Source: Bacteroidales bacterium (GTDB lineage: Bacteria > Bacteroidota > Bacteroidia > Bacteroidales > UBA932). From it: 23,767 nt of DNA. Below are positions 7,474 to 14,360 of the stretch, in pieces; the stretch's first letter is position 1, and the number at the start of each line of letters is the position of its first letter. A program made the position numbers and the translations under genes. The notes under the pieces are model-generated. The model made no database searches and had not been told where the DNA came from. It saw only the letters and a program-made list of their open reading frames with translations. Location of the stretch: positions 1 through 23,767 of the forward strand of contig SFJA01000025.1 in NCBI GenBank assembly GCA_004556005.1, written 5' to 3'.

Positions 7474-8091
7474 TTACCTTTCAAACAGTCCGTAAAGTTC
7501 CGAGTCAACAAGATCCGTAATCCGGGCAAAGTCCTCGGGAACGTTTTCAAAGTCAAGGTTGTCTCCCTCGATGATCAGCAACCTGCCGTCATAAGCCCTT
7601 ATCCACTCTTCATAGTGGTCGTTGAGCCCCTGCAGATACTCCAGGGTAATGCTCTGCTCATACTCGCGACCCCTCTTCTGGATACGAGAGACGAGATGCG
7701 GAACGCTGGACCTCAGATAAATGAGCAGGTCTATGGGCCTGACCATAGACATCATAAGGTTGAACAGCTGCATATAGGTGTCGTAATCCCTTTCGCTCAG
7801 GTTGCCCTGCTCGCGGTTGTTCTCCACAAAGATTCTCACGCCCTCCAGCAGGGTCCTGTCCTGGACTATGACTTCGTCGGACTTGGAAATCTCAAGCACG
7901 TCCTTGAACCTCTGCGCAAGGAAATATGTCTCGAGATTGTACGACCAGCGGGGGATGTCCTTGTAATAATCCTCCAGATACGGGTTATATGTAACGGACT
8001 CATATTTCGGAGTCCACCCGTAATGCCCGCACAACATTCGTGTGAGCGTGGTTTTTCCACAACCTATATTGCCTGCTACGCCTATATGCAT
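7474..8091 (-). CDS. Deoxynucleoside kinase B
   Basis: This 205-residue paralogue has the same architecture: P-loop GNIGCGKT (7-14), Glu31, WSYNLETYF with Glu54 where kinase A has Gln54, QDRT (77-80) followed by LLEGVRIF, and lid QKRGREYEQS (138-147). The frame is open 18 codons further upstream, but the ATG at 8091 gives MHIGVAGNIG, aligning exactly with MHIAIAGNIG of kinase A. The upstream extension would also overlap the promoter box at 8113-8120, so 8091 is chosen. It is the first gene of the unit running to the terminator at 1793-1824. Different residues in the base pocket suggest that A and B divide the deoxynucleoside substrates between them; this is inference. Confidence 0.92.
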   Translation of the reverse strand: MHIGVAGNIGCGKTTLTRMLCGHYGWTPKYESVTYNPYLEDYYKDIPRWSYNLETYFLAQRFKDVLEISKSDEVIVQDRTLLEGVRIFVENNREQGNLSERDYDTYMQLFNLMMSMVRPIDLLIYLRSSVPHLVSRIQKRGREYEQSITLEYLQGLNDHYEEWIRAYDGRLLIIEGDNLDFENVPEDFARITDLVDSELYGLFER

Positions 8092-8112
8092 CTCAAGTTT
8101 CCAATCAAAACA

Positions 8113-8120
8113 CAAATTTA
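8113..8120 (-). promoter_or_regulatory. -7 promoter box for the dNK-fadD-sugar-FKBP unit
   Basis: The minus strand reads TAAATTTG, a perfect TAnnTTTG match, 21 bases before the dNK B ATG. It mirrors the divergent box at 8134-8141. Confidence 0.65.
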
Positions 8121-8133
8121 GCAAATGTTTTTG

Positions 8134-8141
8134 TAATTTTG
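8134..8141 (+). promoter_or_regulatory. -7 promoter box for the MBL-fold hydrolase gene
   Basis: TAATTTTG is a perfect TAnnTTTG match, 22 bases before the ATG at 8164. Together with 8113-8120 it forms CAAATTTA, 13 bases, TAATTTTG. Confidence 0.7.
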
Positions 8142-8163
8142 CCATCAGCTATAAAAACAAATT

Positions 8164-8865
8164 ATGTACATAAGGCATTTTTCATTCAACCTATTTCAGG
8201 AAAACAGCTATGTCATTTGGAAGACGGCAGAGCAGGGATGCATAGTAATCGACCCGGGATTCTGCAAACAGAGCGAATCGGACGCCTTTTTCGGTCTGCT
8301 CAAGGATAACGGGCTCACTCCCAAGGCGGTACTTCTCACCCACGGACATATGGACCACATATACGGCGCCAGGGAGCTCAGCGAACGCTACGGCATCCCC
8401 GTATATATGCACTCCGAGGAGCGCAAGGTAATGGAAGCCGACAGCAAGAGGACGGCACAGATTGGCATAAAGGGCCCGGACATCAGTTTCACAAGCACCG
8501 ATGTCGCGGACAACGATACCGTCAACGCCGCAGGTATGGAACTGAAGGTTATAACCACACCCGGCCACTCTCCTGGAAGCGTTTGCTATCTACTTGAAGA
8601 TGAAGGAGTAATGTTTACCGGAGACACACTTTTTGCCGGCACCATAGGACGCACCGACCTTATGTTCGGCGACTATGACGACGAAATAAGGTCCATAATG
8701 GAAAAGCTCATCTGGCTCGACCCGTCAATTGAAATATTCCCCGGCCACGGCCCTTCATCCAGCATAGGACGCGAAAGGACGGGCAATCCTTTCCTCGAGC
8801 CCTGGGGCGAGGCAGAAGAAGAGACGGACCCCGAAAATCTGGAGCCCGTCAGCATAATCCATTAG
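8164..8865 (+). CDS. MBL-fold hydrolase, glyoxalase II-like (YcbL type)
   Basis: The 233-residue cytoplasmic metallohydrolase should cleave a thioester or related bond using two metal ions. Metal ligands are all visible: THGHMDH (His60, His62, Asp64, His65), TPGHSPGS (His135), GDTLFAGTIGRTDL (Asp154) and FPGHGP (His195). The short form lacking the long C-terminal helical domain of classical glyoxalase II resembles YcbL, so hydroxyacylglutathione hydrolase annotation by analogy would be risky, the more so because many Bacteroidales lack glutathione. The last ~25 residues are acidic and probably disordered. It stands alone on the plus strand and converges on the SIMPL gene, with 11 bases between stop codons. 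Confidence 0.93.
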   Translation: MYIRHFSFNLFQENSYVIWKTAEQGCIVIDPGFCKQSESDAFFGLLKDNGLTPKAVLLTHGHMDHIYGARELSERYGIPVYMHSEERKVMEADSKRTAQIGIKGPDISFTSTDVADNDTVNAAGMELKVITTPGHSPGSVCYLLEDEGVMFTGDTLFAGTIGRTDLMFGDYDDEIRSIMEKLIWLDPSIEIFPGHGPSSSIGRERTGNPFLEPWGEAEEETDPENLEPVSIIH

Positions 8866-8876
8866 CAGCGACACCG

Positions 8877-9581
8877 CTAGTTTTTCAGATAGTAAGTAAC
8901 GTAGGTAACGATGCGTATCTTCTTGATATAAGGAGTGTTGCTATCCCGGTCAACTATGGAGAAAGTTCCCTGGTTGGCCGTTTTTATCTTTCCCAGACGG
9001 CTGCCGGAGTCCTTGGCGAACTTCTGCGCAGCCTCGCGCGCGTTCATAGTCGCAATCTCTATCATCTCCGGCTTGATGTCGTTGAGACCCTCGTAGGAAA
9101 ATTCGACCCTGTTCTCCCAGTCGTTCGATTCGGTGACTATGCCCTTTTTGAGCAGTTCGGACTGCCTGGCCATCAGGGCGAGCACCAGATCAACCTTGTC
9201 GGTGCATACGGTGACCACGTTCTTGGCGATGTAGCGGAAAGTGCGCTGGTTCTCGCCGTATTCGTTTGCAAGCTTGTCGGAAACGGAAGGTACCGAAACG
9301 CTGATTTCGTCCTCGGAGATGCCGCCGGAGAGCAGGAAGTCCTTGATCGTGGCAACGCTCCCGTCGAGCTGGGAGTAGATGGACCTGATATCGTCAGCCA
9401 TAACCTTGTAGGTTATTGGCCAGATTACCCGGTCAGCCTTGACTTCCCTTTCGCACAAACCCTTGACGTCAACCGTGCGGTCATAGGACCTGTACACGCT
9501 GACAGCCCTCGGAATCATCAGTCCGAGCACGACCAGTCCCACCATTATGGCAAGACCGCTGAATAATTTGCCTTTGTCCAT
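8877..9581 (-). CDS. SIMPL-domain (DUF541) membrane-anchored protein
   Basis: The 234-residue product has one hydrophobic segment at about residues 9-25 (no clear cleavage site, so an anchor), followed by a SIMPL/DUF541 domain. This is the family of E. coli YggE, linked to oxidative stress, and of IL-1 receptor-associated SIMPL. Supporting sequence: VDVKGLCEREVKADRVIWP, where the usual family pattern has a small word then E.. V.aD, IKDFLLSGGISEDEISVSVPSV and AREAAQKFAKDSGSRLGKI. The domain probably faces the periplasm. It is 39 bases after the nucleoside kinase on the same strand, likely the last gene of the uvrA unit. Molecular function is not established for the family. Confidence 0.85.
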   Translation of the reverse strand: MDKGKLFSGLAIMVGLVVLGLMIPRAVSVYRSYDRTVDVKGLCEREVKADRVIWPITYKVMADDIRSIYSQLDGSVATIKDFLLSGGISEDEISVSVPSVSDKLANEYGENQRTFRYIAKNVVTVCTDKVDLVLALMARQSELLKKGIVTESNDWENRVEFSYEGLNDIKPEMIEIATMNAREAAQKFAKDSGSRLGKIKTANQGTFSIVDRDSNTPYIKKIRIVTYVTYYLKN

Positions 9582-9620
9582 AACATCAAGTTTTTATAGC
9601 GATACTGCAACAAGCATACC

Positions 9621-10613
9621 CTAGAGCGTCTGTCCGCCGATGAATTCTCTCATAATCGAGGTCGGAGGGATTGCGGCGATGTCGGCCGGCTGGAGGGCGG
9701 TGATGCGGGTGAGGAAGGTGGTGAGTTCGTGGGCCTTTTCGTATGCCGGCGAGGACTCCGCGATGGCGTAGAGCAGCGGCTCGGCGTAATATTTGAGCAG
9801 CGGCAGGTCGTAGAGCAAACTTGAGTTGAACACGACGTCGGCGTTTTCCTCGTAAGGGAAGATGTTGCGTATCTCGCCTCGGCGGACGCTTGGCCAGCGG
9901 AGGATGTTCTCTTCAGGGCTTATGCCGCGGGTGCGGTTGTCGCGTACTATGCGTCTGAGCAAACGCTTGTCAGTCGTGGAGTTATGCACGTCTCCGGTAG
10001 AGAGCGCCGAAAGTGCGGAAATGTAGATGCGGAAGATGCGGTTCTGATCCACGGACGGGGTGAGAGCCGGGTTGAGGGCGTGTATGCCTTCCATAAAGAG
10101 CACATCGCCCTTTTCAAGCTTCATCCTGCGGCTTTCGTCAAATATGGTCTTTCCGTTCACGAAGTCGAATTTCGGAACTATGATTTCCTTGCCGGAAAGC
10201 AGGTCATTGAGGTTTTGGCCGAGCAGTTCGATATTCATCGCCTCGAGAGCCTCGTAGTCCTTGTTGCCGTTTTCGTCAAGCGGGGTACGGTCCCTTTCCA
10301 CGAAATAGTTGTCGAGTTCTATCACTTTCGGGGTAATCCCAAGCACGCGGCACTGCTGGGCAATCCTGAGCGAGCTGCTGGTCTTGCCGCTGGAACTCGG
10401 GCCAGACATCATCACGATGCGTGCGCGGTCGCTGTGCCACATCACCTCGTCAGCCGCATCGGCATATTTTCTTTCCTGACGGGCTTCGCACAAGTTTATC
10501 AGCTTTATGGCATTGCCCTCGGCAATAATTCTGTTGACATCATCCATTGAACGGATTCCTATGGCCGAAGACCAGTCGGAATACTCTCTTCTTGCTGCTT
10601 CAATCTTTGTCAT
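9621..10613 (-). CDS. Uridine kinase/phosphoribulokinase-family nucleoside kinase, lacking the usual N-terminal domains
   Basis: The 330-residue P-loop kinase matches the C-terminal half of the ~550-residue Bacteroidales nucleoside (uridine) kinases. Visible are the P-loop GPSSSGKT (71-78), ELDNYFVERDRTPLDENG (99-116) with candidate catalytic Asp101, EGIHALNP, a segment TTDKRLLRRIVRDNRTRG that may form a lid, and RWPSVRRGE. In relatives I recall, a TGS and threonyl-tRNA-synthetase-like second domain occupies about the first 220 residues; here the protein starts near the linker helix (VNRIIAEGNAIKLINLCEA). There is no room for the missing part upstream: its ATG overlaps the uvrA stop in an ATGA arrangement (10610-10613), implying translational coupling. 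Substrate (uridine, cytidine or other) is inferred. Confidence 0.85.
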   Translation of the reverse strand: MTKIEAARREYSDWSSAIGIRSMDDVNRIIAEGNAIKLINLCEARQERKYADAADEVMWHSDRARIVMMSGPSSSGKTSSSLRIAQQCRVLGITPKVIELDNYFVERDRTPLDENGNKDYEALEAMNIELLGQNLNDLLSGKEIIVPKFDFVNGKTIFDESRRMKLEKGDVLFMEGIHALNPALTPSVDQNRIFRIYISALSALSTGDVHNSTTDKRLLRRIVRDNRTRGISPEENILRWPSVRRGEIRNIFPYEENADVVFNSSLLYDLPLLKYYAEPLLYAIAESSPAYEKAHELTTFLTRITALQPADIAAIPPTSIMREFIGGQTL

Positions 10614-13417
10614 AGTATTTCTTTTAAGTATTGTCCTGTTACTGAAGCGGGGTCCTGCGCAACCTGTTCGGGAGTGCCCCGCGAGATAATGCAGCCACCT
10701 CTGCGGCCACCTTCCGGCCCCATATCTATCATATAGTCCACACTCTTGAGAACATCGAGATTGTGTTCTATCACTATTACCGTATTTCCCTGGTCCACAA
10801 GCCTTTGCAACACGCCAAGGAGAACCTTGATGTCATCCGCGTGCAGACCCGTAGTCGGCTCATCGAGCATATAAAGGGTGTTTCCAGTCGCCTTGCGGAA
10901 AAGTTCGGAAGCCAGTTTCATCCTCTGGCTTTCACCTCCCGAAAGGGTCAGCGCCGACTGTCCGAGGGTCACGTACCCAAGGCCCACGTCCACGAGCGCC
11001 TTGAGCTTTGCGCTGATTCCCGGATGCGAACTGAAAAAGTCGTACGCCTCTTCAATTGTCATTTCCAGCACGTCGTTGATATTCTTTCCCTTATACTTGA
11101 CCGCGAGCGTGTCTTCCTTGTAACGACGGCCTCCGCAGGTCTCGCAGACCACGTGCACGGAAGGCAGGAAATTCATCTCTATCTCCTTGATACCGGCTCC
11201 TTTACAGTCCTCGCATCGACCCTGCTGAACATTGAAGGAGAAGCGGCTGGCGGTAAATCCCCTGACCTTTGCGTCCGGGGTCTGCCCGAAGAGTTCCCTT
11301 ATGTCGGAGAATACTCCCGTGTATGTCGCCGGATTGGAACGCGGGCTGCGCCCAATGGGGCTCTGGTCTATTTCAATTACCTTGTCTATGTTTTCCAGTC
11401 CCTCAATCCTGTCAAAAGGCAGAGGCTTGCCCTTGAAATTGTAGAAATGTGACTTGAGGGCAGGCATCAGCGTCTCGTTGATAAGGCTGGACTTGCCCGA
11501 GCCGGACACTCCGCTCACCCCGATCAGGCATCCGAGCGGGAAAGAAACGTCCACCGAGCGCAGATTGTTCCCCCGAGCCCCGAAAATGCCCAGGCTCTTG
11601 CCGGAACCCGTCCGCCGCTGCTCCGGAACCGCAATCTCGTCCTCACCGAGAAGATAACGGAGTGTAGTCGAATTCTGCGGGCCGCAGCCGTCCTTCGAAG
11701 CGCTGGCGCCCGTGCCGCCGCCACCAGGATTGCGGTAATTCTCCGGCAGGCCGCTGAAACATATTCTGCCGCCTTCCGTTCCCGCGCCCGGGCCGACATC
11801 GACCAGCCAGTCGGCGCTGAGCATAGTCTCGGTATCGTGCTCCACGACAATCACGGTATTGCCTTCGTCCCTGAGCTTTTTCAGCGAGGCGATGAGCTTG
11901 CGGTTGTCCCTCTGGTGCAGTCCGATGGAAGGCTCGTCCAGCAGGTAGATTACGTTCACGAGCTTGGAGCCTATCTGGGTTGCAAGTCGTATGCGCTGGC
12001 TCTCGCCACCCGACAGAGATGCGGTAGGACGGTCAAGGCTGAGATAGTCAAGACCTACATCCAGAAGGAACTGCACCCTGTCGGAAAGCTCCTTGAGAAT
12101 ATCGCCCGAAATTGCGAGTCCCCTTCCCGTCAGCTTAGCTGGAAGGTCATCTATCCAATGCTTCAACGCGCTGATTTCCATAGCACTTACCTCGGTGATG
12201 GAAAGCGAGTCTATCTTGAACCACTCCGCTTCCTTCTTGAGCCTGGTACCCCCGCAGACCGGGCAGACCACCCTGTCCTCGATATCCTCGACCACACCGG
12301 GCCAGTCCGTCAGTTCGACCTCCCCTCCGTTGCTTATCGGGAACAATTCGTTGGACCCGAATACCAGCAGGCTTACCACGTCGTCCGGCAGCCCACCTAT
12401 CGGCTCGAATACGGAGAATTCGTATTTGCGGGCAATGGACCTGACAATCTCCGACTTGCGATTGGACCTCAACTTGCCGAGAGGTACAATCGCACCGTCA
12501 TTGATACTGAGCGTCCTGTCTGGTATTATCTGGTCCATACTGACATCCACGACGCTGCCAAGTCCCTTGCAATGAGGACAATAGCCTTCGGGAGAGTTGA
12601 ACGAGAACGAATGTGGCGCAGGCTCCTGGAGCGAGATCCCGCTTTCCGGGTCCACCAGATGCTTTGAGAAATGATGGAGTTTGCCGGTCTCGTAGTCAAG
12701 AATCATTACCGAGCCTCGACCGATGTTGAGCGCGCCCGCAACCGAGGCCCTCACCCGCTTTTCGTCGCCGTCCCCCGGCTTGAGCTTATCCACGACAAGC
12801 TCTATGAAATGTCCCTTGTATCTGTCAACGGTCTCAAGTTCATTGAGTTCCAGAATCTCCCCGTCAACCCTCACCTGGGTAAATCCTTTCTTCCGCATCT
12901 GCTCGAAAAGTTCCCTGTAGTGACCCTTGCGACCCCTGACCAGAGGTGCGAGGAGCAGACATTTGCGACCGCGGAATCCTGTCATTATCATATCGACAAT
13001 CTGGTTGTCGGTATAGCGCACCATAGGCTTGCCCGTCACCGGAGAATACGCCGTTGATGCCTTGGCATAAAGCAAACGGAGGAAGTCGGAGATTTCGGTA
13101 ATGGTTCCGACCGTGGAACGGGGATTGTTTCCCGTAGTCTTCTGTTCAATGGCGATAATGGGGCTAAGACCCTCAACACTCTCTACATCAGGTCTTTCCA
13201 GTATGCCCATAAAATGCTTGGCATAAGGAGAAAGCGTATTGAGATAACGCCTCTGCCCCTCTGCATATATAGTATCGAAAGCAAGCGAAGACTTGCCGCT
13301 GCCGCTCACGCCCGTAACCACGACAAACTTGCGGCGAGGTATATCCACGTCGACATTTTTGAGGTTGTGCGACCTTGCTCCTCTGATGCTGATGAAGTCC
13401 TGTTTCTTTTGTTCCAT
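10610..13417 (-). CDS. uvrA: Excinuclease ABC subunit A
   Basis: UvrA is the DNA damage-recognition ATPase of nucleotide excision repair. The 935-residue product has two ABC modules: Walker A GVSGSGKSSLAF (36-47) and, in the second half, GVSGSGKSSLINE; LSGGESQRIRLA and LSGGESQRMKLA signatures; and Walker B LLDEPSIGLH and MLDEPTTGLH. Zinc modules CPHCKGLG/CPVCGGTR and CEDCKGAG/CETCGGRR are intact. The frame opens 8 codons further upstream, but ATG 13417 yields MEQKKQDFISIRGARSHNL, the standard UvrA start, and lies 21 bases after a -7-like box. A Gly/Ser-rich stretch (GLPENYRNPGGGGTGASAS, about 11690-11760) sits between the two modules. It overlaps the downstream kinase gene by 4 bases. Confidence 0.97.
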   Translation of the reverse strand: MEQKKQDFISIRGARSHNLKNVDVDIPRRKFVVVTGVSGSGKSSLAFDTIYAEGQRRYLNTLSPYAKHFMGILERPDVESVEGLSPIIAIEQKTTGNNPRSTVGTITEISDFLRLLYAKASTAYSPVTGKPMVRYTDNQIVDMIMTGFRGRKCLLLAPLVRGRKGHYRELFEQMRKKGFTQVRVDGEILELNELETVDRYKGHFIELVVDKLKPGDGDEKRVRASVAGALNIGRGSVMILDYETGKLHHFSKHLVDPESGISLQEPAPHSFSFNSPEGYCPHCKGLGSVVDVSMDQIIPDRTLSINDGAIVPLGKLRSNRKSEIVRSIARKYEFSVFEPIGGLPDDVVSLLVFGSNELFPISNGGEVELTDWPGVVEDIEDRVVCPVCGGTRLKKEAEWFKIDSLSITEVSAMEISALKHWIDDLPAKLTGRGLAISGDILKELSDRVQFLLDVGLDYLSLDRPTASLSGGESQRIRLATQIGSKLVNVIYLLDEPSIGLHQRDNRKLIASLKKLRDEGNTVIVVEHDTETMLSADWLVDVGPGAGTEGGRICFSGLPENYRNPGGGGTGASASKDGCGPQNSTTLRYLLGEDEIAVPEQRRTGSGKSLGIFGARGNNLRSVDVSFPLGCLIGVSGVSGSGKSSLINETLMPALKSHFYNFKGKPLPFDRIEGLENIDKVIEIDQSPIGRSPRSNPATYTGVFSDIRELFGQTPDAKVRGFTASRFSFNVQQGRCEDCKGAGIKEIEMNFLPSVHVVCETCGGRRYKEDTLAVKYKGKNINDVLEMTIEEAYDFFSSHPGISAKLKALVDVGLGYVTLGQSALTLSGGESQRMKLASELFRKATGNTLYMLDEPTTGLHADDIKVLLGVLQRLVDQGNTVIVIEHNLDVLKSVDYMIDMGPEGGRRGGCIISRGTPEQVAQDPASVTGQYLKEIL

Positions 13418-13438
13418 CTCCAACGCAAAATATCCCCG

Positions 13439-13445
13439 CAATTTA
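13439..13445 (-). promoter_or_regulatory. Degenerate -7-like box for the uvrA unit
   Basis: The minus strand reads TAAATTG, one T short of TAAATTTG, 21 bases before the chosen uvrA ATG. It is 12 bases from the divergent plus-strand box, repeating the spacing of the other divergent pairs. The match is weaker than those. Confidence 0.35.
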
Positions 13446-13457
13446 ATGATTTTTTCC

Positions 13458-13465
13458 TAATTTTG
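13458..13465 (+). promoter_or_regulatory. -7 promoter box for the EamA transporter gene
   Basis: TAATTTTG is a perfect TAnnTTTG match, 29 bases before the ATG at 13495. Confidence 0.6.
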
Positions 13466-13494
13466 ACCGATTATTTGAGTTAGCAATTTGCATT

Positions 13495-14343
13495 ATGTGG
13501 CTTTGGATGTCCTTATTGTCCGCTATCCTGCTCGGCAGCTATGACGTTGCCAAGAAGCAGGCGCTCCGCAAAAACGGAGTGATGTGGGTTCTGTTCAGCA
13601 CTACCCTCCTTTCGACTCTCTTCCTCGTCCCCTTTCTGAGCGCGGGCAGTCTGCGAGACCATATAACACTGATTATCAAGGCAGTTCTCGTCAGCAGCTC
13701 CTGGATTTCGGGAATGATAGGACTTGAAAAGCTCCCTATTACAACAGTCAGCACCATCAAGGCTTCCAGGCCTGCGATAGTTGTTGCCTTTTCGATAATA
13801 CTTTTCGGAGAGAGACTCAACGTTCTCCAGTGGTGCGGCGTAGCGCTTGTGCTGGTTTCGCTCTGGATGCTGCGGGGCAGCACACGCAAGGAAGGAATCA
13901 GTTTCCGTAACAACAGCGGCCTGTTCTGGATGATAGTTTCGGTCATTACGGGAGCCGCAAGCGCCCTCTATGACAAGCACATACTCAGCGGTTCGCTCCA
14001 GCCGCTGTTTGTCCAGAGCTGGACCAATGTCTATATCAGCATCATCCTGGGCATTATACTGTTAATCATGAAGATAAGGGAAAAGGAAGGATTCGCCCGC
14101 TTCAAGCCCGACTGGACCGTCGTGCTGATTGCAGTTTTCATTACCGCCGCCGACGCCCTCTATTTCCTGGCCCTCAAGCAGGAAGGGGCAATGCTGTCGG
14201 TGATATCCCTGATCCGTCGCAGTTCCGTACTCATTACCTTCCTTGCCGGCGGTCTGCTGTTCAAAGAAAAAGGCCTCCGGAGCAAGGCCGTCGAACTGGC
14301 CTTAATGCTCGGAGGCATAATTCTTCTGATGCTGGGTTCCTAA
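13495..14343 (+). CDS. EamA/DMT-family membrane transporter
   Basis: The 282-residue inner-membrane protein has about ten hydrophobic helices in two repeats, as in the drug/metabolite transporter superfamily. Each half ends with the EamA hallmark: SRPAIVVAFSIILFGERLNVLQWCGVALV written in parts as RPAIVVAFSIILFGE, then LNVLQWCGVALVLV; and in the second half SLIRRSSVLITFLAGGLLF followed by KEKGLRSKAVELALMLGG. The substrate cannot be inferred; the family exports or imports amino acids, nucleotides, sugars and drugs. It is a single-gene unit divergent from uvrA and convergent with the S41 protease gene, with 17 bases between stop codons. Confidence 0.9.
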   Translation: MWLWMSLLSAILLGSYDVAKKQALRKNGVMWVLFSTTLLSTLFLVPFLSAGSLRDHITLIIKAVLVSSSWISGMIGLEKLPITTVSTIKASRPAIVVAFSIILFGERLNVLQWCGVALVLVSLWMLRGSTRKEGISFRNNSGLFWMIVSVITGAASALYDKHILSGSLQPLFVQSWTNVYISIILGIILLIMKIREKEGFARFKPDWTVVLIAVFITAADALYFLALKQEGAMLSVISLIRRSSVLITFLAGGLLFKEKGLRSKAVELALMLGGIILLMLGS

Positions 14344-14360
14344 ACACACGGAAACGCCCG

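Noticed and set aside
8863..8885. Possible terminator between the convergent MBL and SIMPL genes
   Set aside because: AGCG-ACAC-CGCT followed by AGTTTTT gives a stem of only 4 bp and overlaps the SIMPL stop; too weak to call.
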